From JAAYTY01 sp964569245 (GTDB lineage: Bacteria > Fermentibacterota > Fermentibacteria > Fermentibacterales > Fermentibacteraceae), in contig CAZMTK010000002.1 in the NCBI GenBank assembly GCA_964569245.1, positions 218,448 through 282,447 of the forward strand: a stretch of 64,000 bases of DNA, written 5' to 3'. The notes below the pieces were generated by a model. The model searched no databases. It worked only from the letters and a program-made list of their open reading frames with translations, and was not told the origin of the DNA. The position numbers were made by a program, and so were the translations under genes. This document shows, one piece after another, positions 51,837 to 60,004 of this stretch. Within the stretch, counting starts at the first letter, position 1; each line of letters begins with the position of its first letter.

Positions 51837-52615
51837 AGCCCGCTTCGTTTCTGAAGGATGGTTCACGACACCTGCTCCTTGCTGCAGGGGGCGTTGTGAT
51901 GATCCTTCCGTTCGTATGGATGATCGCCACTTCGCTGGAGGAGGGCGGGCTCCGCAACTATGCGGACGCGTGGCGCGAGGTGCCCTTCGGAACCTATTTC
52001 CTCAACACCCTGCTGGTCACCGGCCTCACCGTGCTGGGCGTTGTGATAACGTCGGCCCTCGCCGCCTACGCCTTCGCGACGATGGAGTTCAGGGGGAGAG
52101 GCGTGCTCTTCCTTCTTTTCCTGTCCACTATGATGGTGCCTCAGCCCGTCTATCTGGCTCCGTCATACGTCATCCTCGCAAAACTGGGCTGGGTGGACAC
52201 CTTCATGGCCCTGATAGTTCCCTGGACGGCCAATGTATTCAGCATCTTCCTCCTGCGGCAGCATTTCCGCACGATACCCCGTTCGCTGTACGAGGCTGCG
52301 AAGCTCGACGGCTGCAGCGACTTCATGTATCTGTGGCGAATCGTCCTGCCGCTCTCCCGCTCCGTGCTGGTCACGGTCGTCCTCTTCGACGTGATCAGCA
52401 GCTGGAACAGCTTCATGTGGCCGCTGGTCGTCACCAACTCCGAGAACATGAGGGTACTGCAGGTCGGCCTCTCCTATTTCAACCAGGAGCAGGCCAGCAA
52501 CTATCCCCTTCTGATGGCGGCCTCTACCTTCTGCACTCTGCCGCTCCTGCTGCTTTTCGTGCTCGCCCAGAGGCAGATAGTCTCCAGCTATTCGCGCTCC
52601 GGGCTCAAGGAATAA
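51833..52615 (+). CDS. ABC sugar-transporter permease, MalG/UgpE type
   Basis: Second permease subunit, 260 residues, with six hydrophobic helices beginning LLLAAGGVVMILPFVWMIAT and the EAA loop SLYEAAKLDGCSDFMYLWRI near residue 152 followed by VLPLSRS. Family marks also include SLxE, YFLNTLLVTG and SSWNSFMWPLVV. The GTG start overlaps the stop of the first permease (GTGA). With it this forms the channel of a CUT1-type importer; missing partners must be elsewhere. The 144-residue exported protein follows after 2 bases and may belong to the same transcript. Confidence 0.92.
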   Translation: MKPASFLKDGSRHLLLAAGGVVMILPFVWMIATSLEEGGLRNYADAWREVPFGTYFLNTLLVTGLTVLGVVITSALAAYAFATMEFRGRGVLFLLFLSTMMVPQPVYLAPSYVILAKLGWVDTFMALIVPWTANVFSIFLLRQHFRTIPRSLYEAAKLDGCSDFMYLWRIVLPLSRSVLVTVVLFDVISSWNSFMWPLVVTNSENMRVLQVGLSYFNQEQASNYPLLMAASTFCTLPLLLLFVLAQRQIVSSYSRSGLKE

Positions 52616-52617
52616 CG

Positions 52618-53052
52618 ATGACAGCGGCTCTCGCAGCGGCTGCTTGTCTCGCCTTTTCACCGCTGGAGGAGGAGGGCCTCATGCTCCTCCAGCGGCTGTC
52701 CTCACTTGGATACGAGGCGATTGCGATGCGCACCCTCGAGATGGGCTTGCTTGATCCGTGCACTCTCTGGCTCTATGCTCCCGGGAACACGGGAGGCGGT
52801 TTTCTGATAGGGATGGGAGGAAGCGATGTTCTCGATCTCCGGCTGAGAGCCGAGGGAGATGGCTGGTTTCTGGAGGACACCATGCCTGACGATCTTCCAG
52901 TGATTGAGCTCGATGCCTGGCAGGCGAGAACCCTGCGAAGGGTGATACTGACGGTGACGGACATGCTGAGGAGCGCCCCCTCCGATTCGGCTCTCTTCAT
53001 GTATGCCCTTGCACCTGTTGACCCGGACGCTGCCGCGGGTGATTTTCGATAG
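52618..53052 (+). CDS. Hypothetical protein with short N-terminal hydrophobic segment
   Basis: Protein of 144 residues not recognised. The first residues MTAALAAAACLAFSP may be a short signal peptide. The rest is globular in composition: EEEGLMLLQRLSSLGYEAIA, LLDPCTLWLYAPGNTGGGFL, LIGMGGSDVLDLRLR and VIELDAWQARTLRRVILTVT. The ATG is two bases after the permease stop, so it is probably translated with the permeases. No repeats, no metal-binding pattern. Confidence 0.65.
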   Translation: MTAALAAAACLAFSPLEEEGLMLLQRLSSLGYEAIAMRTLEMGLLDPCTLWLYAPGNTGGGFLIGMGGSDVLDLRLRAEGDGWFLEDTMPDDLPVIELDAWQARTLRRVILTVTDMLRSAPSDSALFMYALAPVDPDAAAGDFR

Positions 53053-53076
53053 CAAACAGAAGCAGGGAGCACATAG

Positions 53077-54000
53077 ATGAAACTGATCGCCGGCCTGATC
53101 ATTGCTGGTCTGATGACCGCTCCTCTGGCGACTGCGGCCGAGACCGCCGGGTTCGCGTTTCTGCAGATTCCGGTCGGGGCCAGAGCCGTGGCCATGGGCG
53201 GCGCCTTCACGGCCATCACAGGTGATCCTTCAGCCCTCTACTGGAATCCAGCCGCCTCGCTGTCCGTCGCCGGCAGTACGATAACTACGCACTATACGGG
53301 CTACCTCATGGACATGCAGGCGGGCTTCGCCGGCTGGGTAGGCCCACGCGAGCACGATGCCGTGGGCGTATCCGCAAACTACTTCTACGGCGGCAGCTTC
53401 GACCGTACGACGATGGGCGACCCGATGGGCACCGGCGACACCTTCTCCGCGAGCAGCGTGGCGCTCACCGGGACGTATGCAAGGCAACTGACGGGCGAGA
53501 TCACGGCTGGAATCTCCGGCAGGTTCGCATACTCGAGCATCGACACCTACTCTGGCAATGCTTTCCTCACCGATGTCGGAGCATTGTACAGGCCGTCATC
53601 TCTGCCATGGGCCGCCGCCGCCCTTGTGGTGCGTAACGCGGGCATCCAGACCAAGGCCTTCTACGCGGAGAACGACCCAGTGCCGACAGAGGTTGCAGCC
53701 GGCATTTCAGCCGCCCTCCTCGACGGCAGGGTTCTGCTGGCGACCGATGGCACATACCCGCTGAACGGCGATTTCAACGCGGCTCTGGGCGCTGAGTACA
53801 GGCCGATCGAGATGCTCGCTTTGCGGGTCGGTGGCAACCTCCGCGATATGGACGCCTCCGAGGCGGCGGGCGGCGGGTTCGTTGACGGAATGGCGTTCGG
53901 CCTGGGCACGAAGTGGAACCGGTTCGCGCTGGACTATTCGTACAAGCCGTTTGCAGACCTCGGTTCGATCCACAGGATCTCGCTGGGCATCTTGCTGTAA
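53077..54000 (+). CDS. PorV/PorQ-like outer-membrane beta-barrel protein
   Basis: Outer-membrane protein of 307 residues. Signal peptide MKLIAGLIIAGLMTAPLATA. The mature start AGFAFLQIPVGARAVAMGGA, then AITGDPSALYWNPAAS, is the hallmark of the PorV/PorQ (FadL-like, UPF0164) family, of which PorV serves type IX secretion as a shuttle for sorting-domain cargo. The rest has about 14 amphipathic strands ending SIHRISLGILL. Given several sorting-domain proteins in this window (13425, 15553, 21711, 60989), a part in their export is plausible, but PorV-like proteins have many paralogues in such genomes. AGGGAGC precedes the ATG. Confidence 0.82.
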   Translation: MKLIAGLIIAGLMTAPLATAAETAGFAFLQIPVGARAVAMGGAFTAITGDPSALYWNPAASLSVAGSTITTHYTGYLMDMQAGFAGWVGPREHDAVGVSANYFYGGSFDRTTMGDPMGTGDTFSASSVALTGTYARQLTGEITAGISGRFAYSSIDTYSGNAFLTDVGALYRPSSLPWAAAALVVRNAGIQTKAFYAENDPVPTEVAAGISAALLDGRVLLATDGTYPLNGDFNAALGAEYRPIEMLALRVGGNLRDMDASEAAGGGFVDGMAFGLGTKWNRFALDYSYKPFADLGSIHRISLGILL

Positions 54001-54350
54001 TGTCTGGAAGGGCCGCGGCTTTCCTGATGTGTGCTGCGGCCCTTGCCGTGTCTGTCGGATGCGGCGAGCCGTCGCGAGCAGAGAGAAGGGCGGCCAGACT
54101 GCTCACGTTTCGCGAGGCCCTGCCGGAGGATATCCGAGCGGCATTCGACTCCATTGAATCGAGATACGAGTGCCCCCGGGTCGGCCATCTTCTCTCGGAG
54201 GCCCGCGAGGCCGATCCATCAGTGGATGCGGCGATTGACTCGATCATGCATGCGGAGCTGATCGACTGCTTCAGCGACACCGAGGTGGTGGAGTTCTTCT
54301 GGGTATACTTCGCCGACGCTCTTGCGAAAGGCACCGTCCCCGACCCCTGA
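54000..54350 (+). CDS. Small predicted lipoprotein
   Basis: Hypothetical lipoprotein of 116 residues. The ATG overlaps the TAA of the PorV-like gene by one base (TAATG), indicating coupled translation. Signal MSGRAAAFLMCAAALAVSVGC with the lipobox cysteine near residue 21; the mature part is helical and charged (RRAARLLTFREALPEDIRAA, SIESRYECPRVGHLLSEARE, SVDAAIDSIMHAELIDCF). Two further cysteines. No family recognised. A partner role for the PorV-like barrel is possible. A MITE follows immediately. Confidence 0.7.
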   Translation: MSGRAAAFLMCAAALAVSVGCGEPSRAERRAARLLTFREALPEDIRAAFDSIESRYECPRVGHLLSEAREADPSVDAAIDSIMHAELIDCFSDTEVVEFFWVYFADALAKGTVPDP

Positions 54351-54351
54351 C

Positions 54352-54486
54352 CAGTATCAGGTTGAAGAAGCTTAAGAAACCCCGCGCATTCTCGTAGAAC
54401 CGCCCTTTAATGAAGGCAATAGCCGATTGCATCCTCAAGCAGAGTAGTTGTTTGAGGGTTTCTTAAGCTTCTTAAACCTGATACTG
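54352..54486 (+). mobile_element. 135-bp MITE with 31-bp inverted ends
   Basis: Left end 54352-54382 (CAGTATCAGGTTGAAG ... GAAACCC), right end 54456-54486 (its inverse, one mismatch). No coding sequence inside. The ends are the same 31-mer as at 33780-33810 beside the ISL3-like transposase remnant and at 17081-17111, so it is probably a non-autonomous derivative of that element. It lies between two convergent genes and can also fold into a long stem. Confidence 0.75.
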
Positions 54487-54499
54487 TCGGTGATGCCGG

Positions 54500-55951
54500 C
54501 TATTCGATATAGCGGTCGGAGGGGATGCCGTAGATCTGCATGATCTCGGCTTCCGAGGCGGCCGCATCCTCCCTGTCGATGACGATCCTGTTGCCCAGGT
54601 TCGTAACGAACTCCACGTACTCCCCGTCGGAGTTCTCCACCAACTCCACCAGGTGGTGGAACCCCCGCACGGGCACGCCGTTCACCTCTTCCACGATCTC
54701 CGAGTACAGCTCCTGGTAGCCGGTGTTCACCTCGTGCGGCAGGATGATGTTCAGTATCGCTACGCCGTCCCGCTCCTCGGTCCTCCACTCCGACGAGTAC
54801 GTGGCGGCGAGGTACGGGAACGCGCTGTGGTACCAGTCGGCCCCCCAGGCCGACTCGAGGTAGGTCCACGAGAGCGGCATGAACACCAGGCCGCCGTAGA
54901 TGAAGTACTCGGGCGACCTGTCGTAGATCGCGCGCGGAACAAGCTGGAGGTCGGCCCTCGTCGCGTCCAGCGTCATCTCAACCGTCATCTCCACGCCGTC
55001 GCGCACGATCGTCATGGGGATGGTCTCCCCCACCTGCCTGCGCGAGATGAGGTGCGAGAACCCCGGCCTGACGCCGGGCAGGAGCTCGATCGTGCCGTCG
55101 CCCGCGATCTCGTAGCCGTCCACCTCGACTATCACGTCGCCGGGCTCGAGCACCCGCGCGCCCGGAGAGCCCGCCGCGAGGCCTGTGACCAGCGCACCCG
55201 CCTGCTCCTCTTGCACACCGTACCTCTCCGTCATGGCGGGGTTCACGATGTTCTGGCTGGAGATCCCCGCGGCGGGGAAGCCGTCCTGCACGCCGTCCTC
55301 GATGTCGTCCAGGAAGTGCTGGATGACGGGCACGGGTATCAGGTAGCCCATGTTCTCGGCCTGCTGGAACGACTGCATGGCCACGCCTACGATCCTGTCG
55401 CCGACCAATGCGGGGCCGCCGCTGTTGCCGGGGTTGATCGCTGCGTCGATCTGCACCGCCAGCAGGTTCTGGTGGCTGTGCACGTACTCCCAGGTCTCGA
55501 TGCGCGAGATCACCCCCTGAGTCGTGCTCAGAGCATCCCCGCCCTCGGGGTAGCCGTACACCGTCACGCTCTCCCTCGTCCTGGGAAGGCCCCCCAGCCG
55601 CAGGGGCTGGACTCCCTCGAAGAATGCTGGGTTGTCCACCGTGATCAGAGCAAGGTCGGCCTCGTGCGAAACGGCGACGATCCTGGCGACGTATTTCTTG
55701 GGGTCGCCCTCCCTGCGCACCTGCAGGTATGTCACGTCGCTCACCACGTGGGCGTTGGTGAGGATGAGGTCCCCCTCGATCACGCAGCCCGAGCCCGACA
55801 CGTCGAAGGGCGCGAAGCTCACCCAGGGAACGTAGTAGTTGGGCTGGGTGACGGTGGCGTAGATCTTCACCACGGACTTCTCGATGTCCGCGGCCCCTGC
55901 AGCACCGATGAGAGCCAGCACAGCTGCCGCCACCAGAACACGTGCGCCCAT
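54500..55951 (-). CDS. Deg/HtrA-type exported serine protease with PDZ domain
   Basis: Trypsin-fold protease of 483 residues. Signal peptide MGARVLVAAAVLALIGAAGA. Catalytic triad: His in LTNAHVVSD near 67, Asp in HEADLALITVD near 98, Ser in INPGNSGGPALV near 174. A PDZ domain follows (GALVTGLAAGSPGARVLEPG, DVIVEVDGYEI, residues 245-300). The C-terminal 170 residues have no motif known to me but end with a second PDZ-like part (IVEEVNGVPVRGFHHLVELV). The layout resembles the Deg proteins with an extended C-terminus (Deg9-like). Envelope protein quality control or processing is likely. Confidence 0.88.
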   Translation of the reverse strand: MGARVLVAAAVLALIGAAGAADIEKSVVKIYATVTQPNYYVPWVSFAPFDVSGSGCVIEGDLILTNAHVVSDVTYLQVRREGDPKKYVARIVAVSHEADLALITVDNPAFFEGVQPLRLGGLPRTRESVTVYGYPEGGDALSTTQGVISRIETWEYVHSHQNLLAVQIDAAINPGNSGGPALVGDRIVGVAMQSFQQAENMGYLIPVPVIQHFLDDIEDGVQDGFPAAGISSQNIVNPAMTERYGVQEEQAGALVTGLAAGSPGARVLEPGDVIVEVDGYEIAGDGTIELLPGVRPGFSHLISRRQVGETIPMTIVRDGVEMTVEMTLDATRADLQLVPRAIYDRSPEYFIYGGLVFMPLSWTYLESAWGADWYHSAFPYLAATYSSEWRTEERDGVAILNIILPHEVNTGYQELYSEIVEEVNGVPVRGFHHLVELVENSDGEYVEFVTNLGNRIVIDREDAAASEAEIMQIYGIPSDRYIE

Positions 55952-56099
55952 TGTCTACCTCCAGATCAGGAAGAAGCCCCTTGCAGCCTGTCTGCCGGAA
56001 GATACCCCTGACAGGTTGCGCGGACTAGGACAGCCCCGCAGACGAAGAGCCCCGGTATCGACACCGGGTTTCGGAATGGAATCCTCGAATGCAGTCTCG

Positions 56100-56540
56100 C
56101 TACGGCATGCCCAATCCGACACCGAGGCTGAACAGCCACTCGTCGCCGGTGTCGCCCGACACCCTCCTGTATGCTCCGCTGAAGACCGACAGCAGAGAGA
56201 ACGACACGCTGCCCCTCGCGCCTGCGTATGAAGCGTCCTCCCCCTCCCAGAGGTAGAGGCCGGATGCGCCGATTCCTGCCGTGGCGACGGGCAGGAAGAA
56301 CATGGAGAGGGTGCCCTTGATCCCGGCGTTCAGCCCCAGGCCGTCGCGCCCGGCCGATACCGACACGAACGGTGCCGCCACTGGATCGTACCAGGAGTGC
56401 TGGTAGAAGTTCAGCCCCAGCTCGCCGCCCAGCCGAAGCGGCCAGGAGTACTGGATCTGTCCCGTGGGGAACGGCGCTGCAGCTACGGCAACGGGAAGCA
56501 GAACCGCCAGCACTGCGATCAGCCAGACAGCCTTCAGCAC
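56100..56540 (-). CDS. Small exported beta-barrel-like protein
   Basis: Hypothetical exported protein of 146 residues. Signal peptide MLKAVWLIAVLAVLLPVAVA. The mature part alternates hydrophobic and small residues with many Gly and Tyr (LGGELGLNFYQHSWYDPVAA, GTLSMFFLPVATAGIGASGL, GSVSFSLLSVFSGAYRRVSG, LGVGLGMP), consistent with a small outer-membrane barrel of about eight strands. No family recognised. It lies between the Deg-type protease and a tiny membrane-protein gene, all on the minus strand. Confidence 0.65.
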   Translation of the reverse strand: MLKAVWLIAVLAVLLPVAVAAAPFPTGQIQYSWPLRLGGELGLNFYQHSWYDPVAAPFVSVSAGRDGLGLNAGIKGTLSMFFLPVATAGIGASGLYLWEGEDASYAGARGSVSFSLLSVFSGAYRRVSGDTGDEWLFSLGVGLGMP

Positions 56541-56607
56541 AACAGCCCTCCCTCGAGAAGGAGTGTCATCAGGATGAGGTCGCCTTGGAGATCTCCGTCG
56601 CTCCGGT

Positions 56608-56784
56608 TCACAGCCCCGGCATCCGCAGGGCCGAACCGATGAAGTATGGCCACACGAGGATCGCCAGCAGCGACTTGAGGAACGGCAGGTGCAGGAATCC
56701 TACCGTGAACAGCCACCCAATGAGCCACAAGGATCCGGTGCAGGTGCAGTCCCTGACCTTCAGGCTGCATTTCCCTTCGCTCAT
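56608..56784 (-). CDS. Small membrane protein, 58 residues
   Basis: Short gene on the minus strand: MSEGKCSLKVRDCTCTGSLW, one or two hydrophobic helices (IGWLFTVGFLHLPFLKSLLA, then ILVWPYFIGSALRMPGL) and TGA. AAGGAGAA lies seven bases before the ATG. Three cysteines cluster in the N-terminal 15 residues (C..CTC type), which could bind a metal or form disulfides. It is 67 bases upstream of the small barrel-like gene on the same strand. Coding character is supported by the strong SD and the sharply bounded hydrophobic segments; no family recognised. Confidence 0.7.
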   Translation of the reverse strand: MSEGKCSLKVRDCTCTGSLWLIGWLFTVGFLHLPFLKSLLAILVWPYFIGSALRMPGL

Positions 56785-57173
56785 CGCGTTCTCCTTGTCA
56801 GGTGCTTTCGCCTAGGGTAGCGCCCGGTTCACAGGGCGAGTATCGGCAGATCAGCGGGGCTGTGCAAGGACAGGAGGGAAGCCCGGGCGAGGGTTGGCCG
56901 AGAGTACCGGTATGCGCACCGCATGCCTGCATGGCATCGGCTAATCCTGCCAGTCTGCGAGTACAAGCCGCTGTGGATGGGCATGACGGTTTCCTTCATC
57001 GAGCGAGGCTGTCTTTCATCGGAGCGATCGCCGGGCCACGGTTCGCAGAACAGCCTATGAAGCCTCCCTCGATATATTCGAGCGTTCGGGATGCGCCATG
57101 GGAAGCGCGTCTGTCCGTTACCTGGAGTGACGGTACGGGACAGGAACCGCTGCTATATTCCTGGAGGTTCCGC
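56785..57173. other. Intergenic region of 389 bases
   Basis: Divergent promoter region between the small membrane protein (minus) and the YD-like lipoprotein (+). TATATT at 57153-57158 is a candidate -10 box for the + gene, with GGAGG at 57162-57166 as its Shine-Dalgarno. The long frame through the region is not protein-like. Nothing else seen. Confidence 0.4.
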
Positions 57174-58619
57174 ATGAGATCATCGCTCTGTGCGATACTC
57201 TGTCTGACTTCGCTTCTGTCGATCGCCTGTGCTTCCGACAGGTCTCCGTGGCCCAGGTATGTCCCCGAGCCGAATTCACAGCACTACATGAAGTTCCGCT
57301 GGGGGGCAGGCATGGAGGTTCTCACAGAAGGGGCCCCGATCGACCCCGCCAGGGTTCCCAACCTGTCGTGTTACAGGATCATCGAGGACCACGACGGAAG
57401 ACCCGTCCAGATCGATTTCCTGGTCCACGGGCAGGTCGATCCTTTCGCCAACTTCTGCGGCCTGGCGGATCGCATCCTGATCAGTTACGAGGGTGCGCGG
57501 ACAACGATCGAGTTCGTTGATGTCGAGGGACGCCCTGCGTCCCATGATGGTGCCTTCGGATACGAGTTGACCCGCGACGAGAACGGCCGCACCGTCTCCA
57601 TGGTCGTCCTCGACGAGGAGGGACTGCCGGGAAGCCGGGATGACGGAGTCTCCACCAGGCTGTGGACCTGGATGCCCGACGGCTCGGTCGAGGTCCGAGC
57701 CTACGGCCCTGATGGAGATCTTGTTCCTTACATGCTCGAACCGCGCAGCAGCTGCTCCAGGATGAGATACGAAGGAGACATCCTTCTGACGGAGGACTTC
57801 TGCTCCGTCCCCGCGGCTGCCGTCTGTTACGAAGCAGACAGCGCGGGCAGGCCGACAGCGATGTGGGCGGTCGACGATACAGGAGCAGTCGTTTCCACGA
57901 GTGACGGTTACGCCCGCGCCGAGTACGCATATGACGGGCTGGGCAACCTCACCTCGACAAGGGCCTACTCGGCCGATGGCGCGCTCATGCCGAATTGCTA
58001 CGATCTTGCGGCTGAGGATTATCACCCGGGGAATCCACGGGTGGATGAAGAAGGCTATCTGCTGAGCTCGAACCTGGTGGCGTATACCGAAACCGTCTTC
58101 GACGACGACTGCAACCCTGTCGAGTGGCGCAACTACGACGTTCATGGCGATCCGGTCGCAGACGTGGACGGGACATCCTGCGGGATCGTCGAGTACAGCC
58201 CTGACGGGTCGACCCGGACGACGACCTACTACGGCCGGTCAGGTGAGGTCACCGGCAGCGTGGTCCAGGTGTTCGACGAGTACGAGCGTCTCCTCGACTG
58301 GACGATGGTGTTCGGCATGGACTCAGGTTCTCCCGAGTACTTCGTCCGGTGGCGCTACGAATACGAGACACCCGGGTACTCGTACACGGTCCACAGCCTG
58401 GACAGGAACGGAGATCCCTGCCCCGACCCCGGTACGGGCATGTATGCAACCCGATACGAAGTCGACCAGTACGATCGCATCCTCGCTTGCGAGTACCTGG
58501 ATGAGAACGGGAACCTCTGCGAGAGTTCTTGGGGAGCGGCGAGGATCGTGTACTCCTATGACGAAGAGGGCAGGGCGACCGAAGAAGAACTGGACATCAA
58601 CGGCAATCCGCATCGGTGA
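57174..58619 (+). CDS. Predicted lipoprotein with YD/RHS-like repeats
   Basis: Predicted exported protein of 481 residues. ATG 57174 follows GGAGG; signal MRSSLCAILCLTSLLSIAC with the lipobox cysteine near residue 19. The body is built of short beta-hairpin repeats with the pattern Y(D/E)xxGxxxxxxxYxxDG, seen at YELTRDENGRTVSMVVLDEE, AEYAYDGLGNLTSTRAYSAD, VEYSPDGSTRTTTYYGRSGE, VFDEYERLLDWTMVF and YSYDEEGRATEEELDINGNP. This resembles YD/RHS-type or MORN-like beta repeats on bacterial surfaces, but the full RHS shell and toxin tail are lacking. Function unknown. A palindromic element follows its stop. Confidence 0.7.
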   Translation: MRSSLCAILCLTSLLSIACASDRSPWPRYVPEPNSQHYMKFRWGAGMEVLTEGAPIDPARVPNLSCYRIIEDHDGRPVQIDFLVHGQVDPFANFCGLADRILISYEGARTTIEFVDVEGRPASHDGAFGYELTRDENGRTVSMVVLDEEGLPGSRDDGVSTRLWTWMPDGSVEVRAYGPDGDLVPYMLEPRSSCSRMRYEGDILLTEDFCSVPAAAVCYEADSAGRPTAMWAVDDTGAVVSTSDGYARAEYAYDGLGNLTSTRAYSADGALMPNCYDLAAEDYHPGNPRVDEEGYLLSSNLVAYTETVFDDDCNPVEWRNYDVHGDPVADVDGTSCGIVEYSPDGSTRTTTYYGRSGEVTGSVVQVFDEYERLLDWTMVFGMDSGSPEYFVRWRYEYETPGYSYTVHSLDRNGDPCPDPGTGMYATRYEVDQYDRILACEYLDENGNLCESSWGAARIVYSYDEEGRATEEELDINGNPHR

Positions 58620-58646
58620 GCCCGACTCGAAGCTGCGACTACCTCC

Positions 58647-58712
58647 CCGGGGACAGACTCCCATATTTTACTATGCTATTCAAGCCATCTAAATATAGGA
58701 GTCTGTCCCCGG
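58647..58712. repeat. 66-bp palindromic element, GGGGACAGACTCC family, copy 1
   Basis: CCGGGGACAGACTCC.ATATTT (58647-58668) pairs with its inverse (58691-58712); 22-base arms with one mismatch, 22-base centre. It sits between convergent genes. The copy at 63641-63704 has the same arms. Such elements are typical REP/RAYT-mobilised palindromes and may also stop transcription from both sides. Confidence 0.7.
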
Positions 58713-58714
58713 AA

Positions 58715-60001
58715 CTATCGCGGAGAAGCGCTGGTTATCTCGGTACGGAGGATCACCAGGCGTCCGCCGTCCTCGTCTGATCCCGCGACGACATAACCGT
58801 CCTCCTCCCCCGGGACGGCGCAGATGCTCTGGAAGCTCACGGCAGTCTCCGTGTCCGGCATCTCAGTGCCCAGTACCTCCCCGGAAGGACCGAGAACGAC
58901 TACCAGGGGACGGCCGGGAGCCTCTGACCAGAAGAACCTCCCGTCTCGAAACTCCCTCGGCACCGTTCTCCCGACGGCCACCAGCCCTCCTCCCCGCGTT
59001 TCCGTGAAGTCGAGGATCCAGGCGTCGCCGAGCCCGAAGTCGGTTGCCTTCCAGAGGGGCTCCCCCGTCCCGCCGTCGAGAGCGCACGTGAACCATGCAG
59101 AGGGGCTGCCCATGTACTCGCAGACTGATCCCCCCAGCAGGATGTCACCGCTGCGGGTCATGTGCTGGGCCCTCACCACCGGGTTTGTCTCGCAGTACTC
59201 CTCGGTCGAGTCCAGGAGGTACCTGTAGCCGAGTCTCGCATGGAAGACGCACACCCCCGAAGAGGACACGAAGTAGATCGCCGATTCATCTGATTCCGCG
59301 TCGGGATCGATGCTGACCAGCCAGCCTCCTCCCTCCGCAGCTGTTACGAAGGCGCTGTGGCAGAACTCGTCGGTCCGCTCCAGCCGGCAGGCCCAGAGGG
59401 TGTCTCCCGCATCCGTGCAGGCGATCAGGAAGAGGTCGTCGTCCTCCTCGAGCAGAGGCGATGTGGTGAGCCGGAGCCCCGGGTCACGGGGCAGGCTCTC
59501 CAAGGAGGCTATGCTGCCGTCGGGATCGAGCTGGATCGCCCACATGTCCCTCACCCCGTGCTCGATGATCGAAGGGTCCGCCCTGCGGCTCAGCAGCAGG
59601 AGCAGACCCCCGTCATCCATGACCTCGCAGCCGTCCAGCCTGACAGGGTTCCAGGGGTCCATCTCGAAGCCGGTCGATTCCTCGGAAAGGACCCGGAGCG
59701 AAGGCTGTGCTGCCGGGAGTGGGTCGGTCGCCGTGCTGATCCGCTCCGAGACCCGAGACGGCATGTCATCCCCTAGATCTCTCTCCATCATCATGTTGTG
59801 GTAGTACAGGTAGTGCTCCCGGGCCTGGGTTCTGCGGGACGCCTCCCAGTACGCATCGGCGATGTTCAGGTGGGCCACCATCCGCGAGGGATCCAGCCTC
59901 AGGACCTCCTCCAGCACGACCAGTGCATCCTGCGTCTGACCGGACCGCTCGAGGAAGAAACCGAAGTTGTTGAGGATCATGGCGTACTCGGCCAGTTCCA
60001 T
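58715..60001 (-). CDS. TPR plus propeller-like protein, probably the 3' part of a TAG-split gene
   Basis: Frame of 428 residues. It begins in the middle of a TPR array (EYAMILNNFGFFLERSGQTQ, DALVVLEEVLRLDPSRMVAH, LNIADAYWEASRRTQAREHY) and continues into a propeller-like region of about 320 residues (repeated GGxLLLLSR, DDLFLIACTDAGDTLWACRL, GDILLGGSVCEY, GGLVAVGR). There is no signal peptide of its own. The upstream 255-residue frame ends with TAG only one codon (TAC) before this ATG and in the same frame, and also looks helical at its end. Both are therefore likely one exported protein of about 680 residues, interrupted at 60005-60007. Confidence 0.6.
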   Translation of the reverse strand: MELAEYAMILNNFGFFLERSGQTQDALVVLEEVLRLDPSRMVAHLNIADAYWEASRRTQAREHYLYYHNMMMERDLGDDMPSRVSERISTATDPLPAAQPSLRVLSEESTGFEMDPWNPVRLDGCEVMDDGGLLLLLSRRADPSIIEHGVRDMWAIQLDPDGSIASLESLPRDPGLRLTTSPLLEEDDDLFLIACTDAGDTLWACRLERTDEFCHSAFVTAAEGGGWLVSIDPDAESDESAIYFVSSSGVCVFHARLGYRYLLDSTEEYCETNPVVRAQHMTRSGDILLGGSVCEYMGSPSAWFTCALDGGTGEPLWKATDFGLGDAWILDFTETRGGGLVAVGRTVPREFRDGRFFWSEAPGRPLVVVLGPSGEVLGTEMPDTETAVSFQSICAVPGEEDGYVVAGSDEDGGRLVILRTEITSASPR

Positions 60002-60004
60002 GTA

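Noticed and set aside
54653..56011. Long plus-strand frame of 452 codons
   Set aside because: Antisense to the Deg-type protease, whose triad is intact; the translation is Val/His/Arg-rich and not protein-like.
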